A stretch of DNA of 64,000 nucleotides from Pectinophora gossypiella (Eukaryota > Arthropoda > Insecta > Lepidoptera > Gelechiidae), in assembly GCF_024362695.1 (NCBI RefSeq), contig NC_065433.1, positions 24,027,700-24,091,699 of the forward strand. The letters run 5' to 3'. The notes beneath the pieces were generated by a model. It did not search any database. It saw only the letters and a program-made list of their open reading frames with translations, and was not told the origin of the DNA. Shown piece after piece: positions 60,901 to 64,000 of the stretch. The position numbers and the translations under genes are program-made. Position 1 is the stretch's first letter. Each line of letters starts with the position of its first letter.

Positions 60901-63765
60901 CCTACAAGTCGCAGCACTACCCGCCGCCGCAGTCCTACGGGTACCCTCCAAGGAACCACCATCCGTATCCGTACGGCGCGTATCGTCCGCCCCCGCCGCA
61001 TCCTCCACAGCACTATCCGCCGCTAAAGGTACCATTTAATTATTCATATTCTTCGGCTATTACATTTCATCCAGTTTCGTTCTTAACTGAATCGTTGTTT
61101 GTAAATTCCTCGTTGACGTAAGTGTTCACGTTCCAGCCGGGACAGGGTCGTCACATGGGTCCGCCGGGGCAGGCTGGTGGCACGCAGGATGGTGCGATGC
61201 CCCCGCCGACGGCTCCGGGCGAGTCGCACGACAACGGCCCGGCCGCGCCCGCCACGGCGCTCGTCACCACTGGACCTGATGGTGCGCCGCTTGACGAGGG
61301 TAGCCAACAAAGCACGCTCAGCAATGCTTCCGCAGGTACGACTATACCTCCTTGCCATACTGCTTGAAATATAATGTACTTATGCTGACATGCAGGATAT
61401 AGATATTAATGAACACCTTTTCAATTCCAGCATCAGGGGAAGAACCATGCGGCACACCGAAGGGCCGCAAAGACTATGGGCCAGGCAGCGCGGCTCCGTC
61501 GCCGTCCCCGGGCGGCGGCTCGCACTCGTCGGTACATGACGACTACGACGCGTCACCGTCCTCGTGGCCGCGCCCGCCCTCTAGTCCCGTGAGTCGTCAC
61601 AAATATTTTCTTCAAAGACACTACTCCGCCACTCATGATGTCCTCTTAAGCCTCAGTTTGCACTATTACTTGGAGACGTCGTCACACTAGAATTATAATT
61701 ACCTCAAAATTTCTATATTTCATTCTGCAAAACAACTGTGTAGTTTATTCGTATATTGCGCCTCGTGGCGTCGTCTCTCGAAATTCTCAAACTTTGCCAC
61801 ATAATCTCGCAGGGTCTGTTCAAAGGCAGTTGTGGTCAACTAAAACCTAATATGTACTGTACATAGTTCATGAATAACCCTCTAAATGTTACCCATACAG
61901 TAAATACTAGCAGTAAATGTACATTCAGCGGCAATGGGTAGCTGAATAGTTTGATGAACTTGTGTCTAACAAAGTCCCGTTTGTAAAAAGCTTTCCCCAG
62001 CTGAAATGTATGAAATCTTCCATAACGCTTCCACGAACATTCCATACAGCGCATACATAAGATAGCTACATATGGAAATAATCACTAGTGTTTATCAGAG
62101 GGAGGCATTGCATTTTATCTATCATGTATTTCAGGTATTTAACAGTCACATGCCACCGGAGTCCTTCAGATCAAAGGTTTATATCAAGTTAAAAATCATT
62201 AGCATGTGTAGTGCTCGATTCGATGAATAATAATTACATTACTTAACCGATGTAATGCATGGTAGTCTCGTATCTTCTTTCTGCATTTACGACATGCATT
62301 CTGTCAAAGTAACTTACTAAAAATATATTTATGCATCGCAAGAAGGAAATTGAATAATGGATATAGGTCGCCGCCGAGCTTCAGCTTCCGATAATAATAA
62401 AGTACCCGCTTTCCGCTACATCTAATTTTTCTCTTTGGTGTTGGCCTTTCGCTTCCAGTAATTAAGTAAAGTGATGCCACATTCAACTTCCTGAGGATCA
62501 GTTCGAATGTGTTTGTTCTGTAGAAACACCCCCAGCAACTAATATTCACAAGGTTACCATGAACAATCACCCCCTTTCACTTGTTTTCTGTCATTCATCT
62601 ACACGGAACGGTCCGATGACATTTCGTGCTAGCATGTGGCTCTAGTGTATTTCCTAAGTTCATTATTTTTGTAGATGCGAGTAACATCTAGCAGTTTGTT
62701 ATTTACAACCTACGTCTATATCACTTTTGGTTATATTTTTTCTTTAAACAGTTTGGTGTGGCTCGACGTCTTTGTTTTGCTGTCATTCAATAAATAAAGC
62801 ATGACCAAAATCCTTAAACAATATAATATAGAAACACTGTTTTGATATTTGCACTGTATATAAGTATGTAATAGTTTATATTTCAAATTCATGAACTGCA
62901 TGGCTAGCAATCACAAGTGTTGCTAAATTTATACGTTTTAGTAGCACTTGTAGATTGACAGTCACAGATAATAATGATAATGGGTTCCCATTTTTAAGTG
63001 TAAGAATTTAATTGTATAAAAATATATTTCAGCTGTGCTAATTTGGAAAGCGAATGTATAAATAATAAATTGAGAATGTTCGCAGGTGGGGAAGTAAAGC
63101 GAAAATTAGACATATTGCATTCAATTTTACAATTCACGACGTACAAATAGATACTGATTGCTTGTTGTTTGGGTATTATATTTCATTATGATACTCAACC
63201 AAGGAGCATGCTGATAGAACTATTTCCCCTCGTGCCGTAATATGTCCGGGTTACATGGCCTGCCAGGCGAATAAACATCATTGCTTGCGTCGACATGTTT
63301 AATTATTCTGCGATTGACAGTTGTGCCAACTGAACTGACAAAGTACTCGGAGTGGCAGGTGAGCAGAGTGGTCGTGTCGTAGGGCGCGTGTGGAGCTGGC
63401 CCCTCCGCATGTGTCTCTAGGCGTTACTAGTCGGCACCTTGTTTGGCCCGGACCGGTACTTTATCAGTTTAGTTGTGAACTGGGCACGTCGGTGTCGGCG
63501 CCGCGGTGCCGCGGCGGGGTGGCGAACACTAGCCGTGGTTAATGCATGGGTGTATGATGAGGTGTCTCTGCGCCAGAAGTCGGACTCGCTGGGGAAGCTG
63601 TACGAGATGGACGACGCTCCCGAGCGGCGCGGCTGGGTAGAGCGGCTGCTGCAATTCATGGAGGAGCGGCGGACGCCCATCGCCGCCTGCCCCACCATCT
63701 CCAAGCAACCGCTCGACCTCTACCGACTTTATCTGCTAGTGCGCGATCGCGGCGGATTCGTCGAG
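772..63765 (+). CDS. osa: osa / ARID1 homologue, partial gene (nine spliced exons in window)
   Basis: Osa (ARID1/BAF250 in vertebrates) is the ARID-containing signature subunit of the BAP SWI/SNF chromatin-remodelling complex in the nucleus. This entry gives the gene span; coding sequence is only in the nine exons listed separately. Joined, they give 1,380 nt (460 codons) without a stop, and exon phases agree at each junction (0,0,0,1,0,1,0,0,0). The product runs from Pro/Gly/Tyr-rich and Gln-rich low-complexity sequence into an ARID start with KLYEMDDAPER and the ACPTISKQPLDLYRLYLLV block, which I recognise as the Osa-type ARID. The start codon and N-terminus lie left of base 1; the ARID end and the long C-terminal part lie right of base 64000. 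Introns reach 32 kb and contain many mobile-element insertions, all compatible with splicing. Identity rests on recalled family similarity, not a search. Confidence 0.93.
2238..2300 (-). repeat. tRNA-derived SINE head (pseudo-tRNA)
   Basis: Read on the minus strand, it starts CCTCCATGGTCTAGTGGTTA, a good Pol III A-box region resembling Gly/Asp/Glu-type tRNAs. A weaker B-box-like CCTCGAGTCCCGA follows about 30 nt on. It does not fold as a clean modern tRNA: acceptor and T arms do not pair convincingly. I call it a SINE head or tRNA relic rather than a functional tRNA gene. The SINE body would continue toward lower coordinates; its end is not clear. Confidence 0.5.
2841..2930 (+). repeat. LINE/SINE 3'-end remnant
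   Basis: Contains GGCCTGTGCCCAGCAGTGGG followed by ACGTATATAGGCTG. I recall this as a recurrent 3' terminal sequence of lepidopteran non-LTR retrotransposons and their dependent SINEs. Only the tail is present. Assignment is from memory of the motif, not a search. Confidence 0.5.
4417..4999. mobile_element. Foldback/MITE-like element with TA flanks and internal repeated units
   Basis: The ends are inverted copies: CAGGGTGTTAGTGACATCGT at 4417 and its complement ending at 4999, continuing inward for about 35 bp with very few mismatches. Both ends are flanked by TA (4415-4416, 5000-5001), as in Tc1/mariner-type insertions. Inside, the same ~85-bp module (end sequence, then CAGACCATGATTCTGAG, then ATATCAAGTGGAAT) recurs: forward at the left end, inverted at about 4568-4648, forward at about 4669 and 4838, and inverted at the right end in shortened form. 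There is no ORF. It looks like nested or rearranged copies of one non-autonomous element. Confidence 0.7.
5579..5701. repeat. Perfect inverted repeat (23-bp arms, 77-nt spacer)
   Basis: TTAGATTCGGGAGGCTCCTA plus CGC at 5579-5601 is exactly complementary to 5679-5701. The spacer is AT-rich with no ORF. This could be a short MITE or a transcribed hairpin. No clear target-site duplication is visible. Confidence 0.7.
7787..8019 (+). repeat. Lepidopteran dispersed repeat (Lep1/Helitron-like or similar)
   Basis: Starts ACTAATATTATACATG, continues through CTCTGTCTGTTACCTTTTCA and AACCGCTGAACCGATTTAAA, and ends with GTCGCGGGCGGAAAACTAGT. This succession is a very common interspersed repeat in moth and butterfly genomes; I associate it with non-autonomous Helitrons of the Lep1 type, but the class is uncertain. 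A shorter relative is at 29330-29462. Confidence 0.55.
11470..11625 (+). repeat. LINE 3'-end remnants just upstream of an osa exon
   Basis: AAGGGATGCCTTTGCCCAAC at about 11511 resembles the 'GATGCCTATGCCCAGCAGTGGG' type of lepidopteran LINE tail. The segment CTACCCCTTCGGGGATACAG at about 11587 is a second common moth repeat motif, whose diverged relative appears at 20845-20870. The repeat ends about 40 nt before the exon acceptor at 11665. Confidence 0.4.
11666..11812 (+). CDS. osa: osa coding exon 2 of window
   Basis: Acceptor cttcgacag ends at 11665; donor GTAACA starts at 11813 (a weak +4 to +6). The exon is 147 nt, 49 codons, phase 0/0. It encodes GYERGGSPQP through THGSQPQHQ, a Gln/Pro/Gly/Ser-rich disordered segment with SPGAAQSAPGPMSP in the middle. 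It joins in frame to the exons on both sides. GC content is far above that of the adjacent intron. It has no folded domain and belongs to the low-complexity region N-terminal to the ARID. Confidence 0.9.
11999..12370. mobile_element. Non-autonomous DNA element (MITE), ~372 bp
   Basis: GTATAAGAAAACCAGGTACG (11999 on) continuing CTCAA is mirrored by TTGAGCATACCTGGTTTTCT (12346 on) continuing TATAC. The ~25-bp terminal inverted repeats differ at one position. The interior is AT-rich without an ORF. The flanks partly continue the symmetry (CATG / CATA), so the exact ends and the target duplication (possibly TA) are uncertain. Confidence 0.7.
16040..16150. other. GC-rich island in intron
   Basis: Short block of high G+C (GCGCGCCGGGCGCGGGGGGCC at its core, about 16096-16125) in otherwise AT-rich intron. 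No ORF of note. It could be a regulatory CpG-rich element; nothing in the sequence assigns a function. Confidence 0.3.
19275..19337 (+). CDS. osa: osa coding exon 3 of window
   Basis: Acceptor ttttgtcacag ends at 19274; donor GTGAGT starts at 19338. A 63-nt exon, 21 codons, phase 0/0, encoding GYPPPPRPPQPSTP followed by NAHDPDS. It is Pro-rich like its neighbours and joins in frame to the following exon, which starts DLTGQN, across a 32-kb intron. The frame stays open to 19508, but that part loses the composition and lies after a consensus donor. Being short and phase 0 at both ends, it could be skipped without a frameshift, so alternative splicing is possible. Confidence 0.87.
20100..20580. 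other. GC-rich intronic region (two blocks)
   Basis: Two G+C-rich blocks (about 20100-20180 and 20490-20570) contain runs such as GGCGCGCCGCGCCGCCGCCG and GCGGGCGGCGCGGCGCCCTC. Short ORFs cross them in several frames, as expected from GC content alone. A regulatory island is possible, but no motif establishes it. Confidence 0.3.
20758..20906 (+). repeat. Dispersed moth repeat
   Basis: Contains AATAGGCTCGCCCCCACATG, GGACTTAAACATAGTTGGCG and CTCTGCCTACCCTTTCAGAG, ending in GTTTATGTTATATAACC. I recognise this order as a common interspersed repeat of noctuid-type genomes, class unknown. It is degenerate and non-coding. Confidence 0.45.
23075..23225 (+). repeat. Non-LTR retrotransposon 3' end with ATT tail
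   Basis: GCCGAAGGTTGTCTGGAAGA then GATCGCTCTTAGCGATAAGG then GCCGCCTTTGC is a familiar lepidopteran repeat. It ends in TGTGCAATAAAGTGTTTTTA and an (ATT)n run, the microsatellite-like 3' tail used by several LINE clades and their SINEs. Only this 3' part is visible, with no ORF. Confidence 0.55.
26052..26190. repeat. Foldback sequence (~68-nt imperfect arms)
   Basis: The left arm AGTATTGTATGCAACGTTGT... and the complement of the right arm (...ACAACTGTTGCATAAAATACT) match over most of their length. This includes GGTCAAAAAATGC, GTGGCGT and TTGCGATGT blocks separated by small mismatched loops. The centre is at about 26121 with a loop of a few bases. Possibly a MITE or a long hairpin. Confidence 0.6.
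28930..29040 (+). repeat. Dispersed repeat fragment
   Basis: GAGGCGAGCCTATAGCCATT followed by AACCGGGCACAAATC resembles a recurrent moth repeat that I recall with a '...CCGGGCACAAATCC' block. Both ends are unclear and the class is unknown. Confidence 0.35.
29330..29462 (+). repeat. Short relative of the 7787-8019 repeat
   Basis: CAATATTATACATCTG, CTGTCTGTCTGTTACCTTTT and ACGAAGTCACACACTTCTAG follow the order of the repeat at 7787-8019, with the middle lost or diverged. Confidence 0.4.
31108..31170 (-). pseudogene. gypsy integrase C-terminal fragment
   Basis: On the minus strand the segment reads TGMSPYELLSGVNMLKIK in one frame. The T-x-x-SP-(F/Y)-E-L-L-x-G motif is typical of the end of the Ty3/gypsy integrase core and C-terminal domain. 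The surrounding sequence is too decayed to extend the frame. Confidence 0.6.
31880..32570 (-). pseudogene. gypsy reverse transcriptase remnant
   Basis: Minus-strand translation gives, in order, LDLRVCVDCRKLNQK (about 32560-32514, an RT-1/2 motif), VKVFIDDLLISGENEQQAM (about 32157-32100, the catalytic 'x-x-DD' box, here FIDD), and a continuous frame 32103-31882 with EYGLEINRKKSQL, ESLGHIIRNGEIRPSPEKIK, the conserved block following the DD box in Ty3/gypsy RTs. Frames change between blocks, and about 170 nt of unrelated repeat lies between the first and second. This is a relic with no intact protein. Confidence 0.75.
32330..32400 (+). repeat. Moth dispersed repeat end ('AGGGTTCCG')
   Basis: TTTTTAGGGTTCCGAAACTC then AAAAGGAAAAACGGAA then CCGTGTGTCTGTC is a frequent start of a lepidopteran interspersed repeat. 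A reverse-oriented GTTCGGAACCCT occurs at about 33205 and could be its other end. Confidence 0.45.
33876..33893 (-). other. Retrotransposon primer-binding site (tRNA-Pro-like)
   Basis: On the minus strand, the LTR end ...CAACA is followed by two bases and TGGGGTCTCATCCGGAAT. This differs at about three of 18 positions from the tRNA-Pro-type primer-binding site that I recall (TGGGGGCTCGTCCGGGAT). Position immediately inside the LTR fits. Confidence 0.5.
33896..34041 (-). repeat. 5' LTR of the gypsy relic
   Basis: On the + strand it starts TGTTGAGTTGAGACAGG and ends near ACTCAACG, giving short imperfect inverted ends. It lies directly next to the primer-binding site. A diverged direct copy of its GAAATCCAGGAAC segment is near 30920. 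The outer border is inferred. Confidence 0.45.
36690..36950. other. GC-rich island in intron
   Basis: CpG-rich block with chance ORFs on both strands (Arg/Ala/Pro-rich in every frame). No domain, no splice-framed coding pattern. It could be a regulatory island; unassigned. Confidence 0.3.
38335..38690 (+). repeat. Dispersed moth repeat
   Basis: Contains GACTTATTGTAGATTTGCCG, CAGATGGCATTAACTACTTG, GGCCGGACAAATGGGGAGCG and GGTTGATAGCGATAAGCGCT. I recognise this order as a high-copy interspersed sequence of noctuid-like genomes. Short open frames inside are not convincing genes. Confidence 0.45.
38815..39160 (+). pseudogene. LINE ORF2 fragment (region around the RNase H start), decayed
   Basis: One frame starts AMAAAFNLPPLHLHVIKE. 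The 'LPPLxLxV' block is typical of the sequence C-terminal to reverse transcriptase in Jockey/R1-type LINEs. Further on, frames with stops keep KPVMAMLTPLSGLPK and a WIRDGFL.. region reminiscent of a degraded RNase H 'DGSK' motif. Frameshifts and stops break it throughout. The assignment is tentative. Confidence 0.4.
43252..43255. repeat. Candidate target-site duplication AGAT (left)
   Basis: AGAT directly precedes the left terminal repeat and recurs directly after the right one (47343-47346). Because the base next to the repeats is also symmetrical (T/A), a 2-bp GA duplication with a 24-bp terminal repeat is an alternative reading. Confidence 0.6.
43256..43278 (+). repeat. Left terminal inverted repeat
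   Basis: GGGTTATTCTTAGTTAAGAG followed by GTA. The complement of 47320-47342 is the same except C for T at position 5. Similarity stops abruptly inward. Confidence 0.88.
43435..44050. promoter_or_regulatory. Left subterminal repeat array (GTMTCTCCCCTGG-like)
   Basis: Copies start with CCCCTGG at 43441 and 43641, a CCTCTGG variant at 43832, then 43986 and 44000. Inverted copies are at 44019-44025 and 44038-44044. The last four form a tight 65-bp cluster, two forward then two inverted, with the outermost pair able to fold back (ATCTCCCCTGG / CCAGGGGAGAT). Repeated motifs of this kind near transposon ends are commonly transposase-binding sites; here that is inference. Confidence 0.65.
43838..44142 (+). 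other. Probable 5'UTR intron of the transposase gene
   Basis: CTG|GTAAGT at 43837/43838 is a strong donor and gatttttttacag ending at 44142 a strong acceptor, only five bases before the ATG at 44148. The intron would be 305 nt and would contain the clustered CCCCTGG motifs. After splicing, an upstream ATG at 43821 would open a frame of about ten codons that overlaps the main start codon. Confidence 0.55.
44148..45620 (+). CDS. Transposase N-terminal part (ORF1, 490 aa)
   Basis: The ATG context is aaaaATGG (A at -3, G at +4). Residues 1-85 are strongly basic and charged (REERLEKKRIAERLRYQKIK), followed by a second basic segment with TPREQRKARKVWREK, likely DNA-binding or nuclear-localising. 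Residues 130-158 (RKQEAEIARLKSAVQRYKKQ) are predicted coiled coil. Residues 268-330 carry a conserved block with FMEDDSSSRLCAGKKD, LHKRFLEK and FCKLRPFWV. A Cys/His cluster follows (C333, C339, C341, H344, C373, C374, C381, C386, C389), probably zinc-binding. The frame then leaves the family pattern after K472 and ends with an unrelated 18-residue tail. The expected downstream part continues in the -1 frame. This half has no complete catalytic triad. Confidence 0.85.
   Translation: MASRKKMTREERLEKKRIAERLRYQKIKNDKDKYAQQKVKEREKYEKKKEKGVIKTVNQMTPREQRKARKVWREKAKIRRRRLALQDLSNAPETPPCSDNEDPPQPPQNINRRAQAAQQKSIRARKARNLIIRKQEAEIARLKSAVQRYKKQIQRIKKPPIITPNTKVNLLTSAVSAADKETIKKKLLFSEVITQQLNENFSNIDTAQEKRVFRRVLSGKIVKKYNVLPEEMKIKPLSKIDNKLKLMDTKRSSKKHSLNLKTCIVKFMEDDSSSRLCAGKKDFIKKMGERKQKRVMLDTLFNLHKRFLEKTHIQISYSVFCKLRPFWVVQPRCDSRNTCMCVIHSNIDLMLKSLYNAKIISVSNYVDLLNQVCCNRFNEKCLFRECKMCLNKGLHYKEFDNSIQLFYSKWQSVRQDIVDLKTRKPRTVTKCVKSSLQILPRDLILDLESKMAKFLNHERNIVHQHQTIKTKKSPLLSQKLLYTWISVKTT
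45557..45563 (+). promoter_or_regulatory. A AAA AAG slippery heptamer, candidate -1 frameshift site
   Basis: ORF1 reads ACA AAA AAG AGT here, so the heptamer has the exact X XXY YYZ phase needed for simultaneous -1 slippage. The -1 frame is open from this point through the family's conserved EALIHVDFSENY block. ORF1 stops 55 nt downstream at 45618-45620. No obvious strong stem-loop follows by eye. A one-base loss in the A6 run is the simple alternative. Confidence 0.5.
45563..46780 (+). CDS. Transposase catalytic part (ORF2, -1 frame, about 406 aa)
   Basis: Open in the -1 frame from the slippery site. A separate start is unlikely: the first in-frame candidate at 45596 is GTG, and it would cut off the conserved ALIHV before the first catalytic Asp. 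Counting from 45596, likely catalytic residues are D2 (VDFSENY), D85 (FLSDGPVTQYRN) and E120 (FHEAGHGKGAPDG), spaced 82 and 34 residues, an RNase H-like DDE arrangement. A Cys/His cluster (C218, C220, C225, H227, H229) follows. Then comes an acidic linker and a C-terminal module at about 300-385 (NGDFLLVKL, YRYVAMCTG, FCKIVDETGKKF, DEDISFITW) that resembles a Tudor/chromo-like beta-barrel found with this family in insects. It ends at TAA 46778-46780. Confidence 0.83.
   Translation, partial: ESLTESEALIHVDFSENYLTKYAEEVQSFHFGGSRQQISMHTVVVYTKEVEQELKSQCYCTLSQNLSHSPPAIWAHLQPILDCLPATVTTLHFLSDGPVTQYRNKMMFKVLATMLVDFYSNLENFTWNFHEAGHGKGAPDGVGATCKRTADRLVASGTDISSIDDLAKALEKSCPNIKIFTVDDANISEKTAKLGSTEGLKTFSGTLKVHQVTGCVLIPNCLIMKSLSCFCDSELCRHFHLGTLDYRQTQLRLRVDDIYGASDSEDEPLINFASQERRKKLQETLQHSVPASIKSKLHKDNLKPSTSGKETFCNGDFLLVKLQDRKTEYRYVAMCTGVEEDDELQVKFCKIVDETGKKFRINDEDISFITWDQVFKKLPAPNLKMRGQRIFYSFNESIDVFERGF
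47056..47061 (+). terminator. Polyadenylation signal AATAAA of the transposase gene
   Basis: AATAAA lies 276 nt after the ORF2 stop and before the right subterminal repeats. It is a suitable 3'-end signal, but AT-rich sequence makes chance occurrences frequent. Confidence 0.4.
47102..47180. promoter_or_regulatory. Right subterminal repeat array
   Basis: Four spaced copies of the same motif as at the left end, all in forward orientation: CTCTTCCCTG (about 47110), TATCCTCCCCTG (47129-47140), GTCTCTACCCTG (47149-47160) and GTATCTACCCTGG (47167-47179), spaced about 20-30 bp. Likely transposase contact sites by analogy. Confidence 0.6.
47320..47342 (-). repeat. Right terminal inverted repeat
   Basis: TACCTCTTAACTAAGAATGA followed by CCC, the complement of the left end with one mismatch. 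It is followed by AGAT at 47343-47346. Confidence 0.88.
49400..49810. other. CpG-rich island 1.5 kb before an osa exon
   Basis: The most extensive GC-rich block in the window. The + strand has an open stretch (ATG at 49581, about 63 codons, Arg/Ala/Pro-rich) that runs into a GTGAGT donor-like site at 49769. The phase there would be 2 and cannot join in frame to the next osa exon (phase 0). A non-coding alternative first exon or internal promoter is possible but not demonstrated. Confidence 0.3.
51358..51487 (+). CDS. osa: osa coding exon 4 of window
   Basis: Acceptor ttggttgcag ends at 51357; donor G|GTAAGT at 51487/51488. The exon is 130 nt: 43 codons plus one base (phase 0 in, phase 1 out). 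It encodes DLTGQNSNDSGGSGSAGR, then a Thr/Pro segment and SRSMSPAV, a Ser/Gly/Pro-rich disordered segment with several SP/TP sites. The leftover G joins GC of the next exon to make Gly. The context fits the region between the N-terminal low-complexity part and the ARID of Osa. Confidence 0.92.
51511..51990 (+). repeat. Dispersed moth repeat with tRNA-like B box
   Basis: TCCCGGGGTCGATTCTCGGT (51518-51537) is a B-box-like sequence. It is followed by blocks that I recognise as high-copy in moths, such as GATTGTCTAAAGGTAAGATG and ATTCCGTGCTTCGGAAGACA at about 51700-51738. A SINE or SINE-containing composite is likely. The repeat starts only about 20 nt past the exon 4 donor. Confidence 0.45.
59100..59141. 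repeat. Perfect short hairpin (18-bp arms, 6-nt loop)
   Basis: ATAACCAATATCACATGT (59100-59117), loop AGATGC, then the exact complement to 59141. It directly follows a GC-rich block. There is no T-run to suggest a Pol III end, and no known miRNA sequence that I recognise. Confidence 0.75.
60742..61028 (+). CDS. osa: osa coding exon 5 of window (Pro/Tyr/His-rich)
   Basis: Acceptor ttttttgttgcag ends at 60741; donor GTACCA starts at 61029 (weak beyond GT). The exon is 287 nt, phase 1 in, phase 0 out. The first two bases complete Gly with exon 4, then TQNVPMPPRTSSSLPDG, a Gly/Pro/Ala stretch, and a striking Pro/Tyr/His-rich run (YGHHPAYKSQHYPPPQSYGY and following) ending HYPPLK. Aromatic-rich low-complexity sequence of this kind is usual in ARID1 proteins before the ARID. 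All other frames through it are GC-driven shadows. Confidence 0.92.
61137..61335 (+). CDS. osa: osa coding exon 6 of window
   Basis: Acceptor gttcacgttccag ends at 61136; donor GTACGA starts at 61336. The exon is 199 nt, phase 0 in, phase 1 out, separated from exon 5 by a 108-nt intron. It encodes PGQGRHMGPPGQAGG, then a Pro/Ala-rich linker and DEGSQQSTLSNAS. The ending Ser/Asn/Gln block (SQQSTLSNAS) is a conserved-looking element near the ARID of Osa/ARID1 that I recall as shared with vertebrate homologues. Confidence 0.92.
61431..61588 (+). CDS. osa: osa coding exon 7 of window
   Basis: Acceptor ttcaattccag ends at 61430; donor GTGAGT starts at 61589. The exon is 158 nt, phase 1 in, phase 0 out. 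The CA joins the last G of exon 6 to make Ala, then SGEEPCGTPKGRKDYGPG and a Ser/Pro segment to WPRPPSSP. It contains a small basic patch (PKGRK). The short intron before it (95 nt) is AT-rich with a clear pyrimidine tract. Confidence 0.92.
61589..62134 (+). other. osa intron (546 nt)
   Basis: AT-rich intron between GTGAGT and tgtatttcag. Only short chance ORFs on the minus strand. Confidence 0.8.
62135..62176 (+). CDS. osa: osa micro-exon 8 of window
   Basis: A 42-nt exon, phase 0/0, encoding VFNSHMPPESFRSK. Acceptor catgtatttcag ends at 62134; donor AAAG|GTTTAT at 62176/62177. The exon is too short to stand on composition. The VFNSH motif is what I recall just before the ARID in Drosophila Osa, and the in-frame junctions to exon 7 (PPSSP) and exon 9 (KSDSLGKLYEMDD) support it. 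Skipping it would keep the frame. Confidence 0.85.
62177..63576 (+). other. osa intron (1.4 kb)
   Basis: AT-rich, becoming GC-rich in the last 200 nt. No supported gene. The frame of exon 9 stays open upstream to about 63439, but that part has no osa-like composition and precedes the acceptor. Confidence 0.75.
63577..63765 (+). CDS. osa: osa coding exon 9 of window (N-terminal part of the ARID domain)
   Basis: Acceptor gtctctgcgccag ends at 63576; donor GTTTGT starts at 63766. The exon is 189 nt, 63 codons, phase 0/0. It encodes KSDSLGKLYEMDDAPERR, GWVERLLQFMEERRTPIA, ACPTISKQPLDLYRLYLL and VRDRGGFVE. This is the first two thirds of an ARID, a helical domain of about 90-100 residues that binds DNA with low sequence specificity in ARID1-type proteins. 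The conserved Trp, the ERRTPI turn, the DLYRLY helix and the RGGFVE loop are all present. The recognition-helix half should be in the next exon, beyond the window. Confidence 0.95.
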
Positions 63766-64000
63766 GTTTGTATTCAAATTATAGTTATCGTACATGATCT
63801 CAGTCGTCGATCCACCCGGATTTAAAGCAGGCGTTTGGGTAAGAAATAGATGGTTCAGGATATCCGTTCAGGATTTTTTTTCCATTCTATTCATTTTCAT
63901 TTTCTAATATTAAAAAGTTCAGAAATGTCAAAAATATATGAGAATGCCGTTTGTCATATGTCTGTCAACGCCCTCTATGTCGCCTCCTCAGTAATATTAT
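63766..64000 (+). other. Start of next osa intron
   Basis: AT-rich sequence following the GTTTGT donor; the next exon lies outside the window. Confidence 0.75.

Noticed and set aside
60673..61035. Several Arg/Ala-rich frames on both strands over the osa exon
   Set aside because: GC-rich codons keep all frames open; only the frame with matching splice phases and Pro/Tyr/His content is osa.

Overview
This is an AT-rich window from an insect nuclear genome, almost certainly a moth or butterfly. It holds one gene with very long introns and many dispersed repeats of types I recognise from Lepidoptera. There is no prokaryotic gene organisation.

Host gene. Nine coding exons on the + strand (772-936, 11666-11812, 19275-19337, 51358-51487, 60742-61028, 61137-61335, 61431-61588, 62135-62176, 63577-63765) join in one reading frame for 460 codons. 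All junctions are GT-AG and all phases agree. The product is the low-complexity Pro/Gly/Gln-rich part of Osa/ARID1 (BAP/BAF SWI-SNF subunit, trithorax group) and the first two thirds of its ARID DNA-binding domain. The 5' end of the gene lies before base 1, and the gene continues past base 64000. The remaining ~62.6 kb is intron.

Introns. They hold a tRNA-derived SINE head (about 2238-2300), LINE 3' ends (2841-2930, 11470-11625, 23075-23225), a foldback element bounded by TA (4417-4999), a perfect 23-bp-arm hairpin (5579-5701), a MITE with ~25-bp ends (11999-12370), a foldback (26052-26190), an apparent hAT element with a decayed Ty3/gypsy retrotransposon on the minus strand inside it (30779-34075), a LINE fragment (38815-39160), GC-rich islands, and an 18-bp perfect hairpin (59100-59141).

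Most interesting region. At 43256-47342, inside the 32-kb third intron, sits a 4,087-bp DNA transposon that looks young. It has 23-bp terminal inverted repeats (22/23 match) and a candidate 4-bp AGAT target duplication. At least 11 copies of a GTMTCTCCCCTGG-like motif lie near both ends, and there is a probable 5'UTR intron. Its transposase is split over two overlapping frames. The first frame (44148-45620) carries basic, coiled-coil and Cys-rich regions. The second, in the -1 frame (to 46780), carries a candidate D-82-D-34-E catalytic triad, a small Cys/His cluster and a C-terminal domain. A correctly phased A AAA AAG heptamer at 45557-45563 lies in the overlap, so the protein may be made by programmed -1 frameshifting. 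A single lost A in a homopolymer would look the same.
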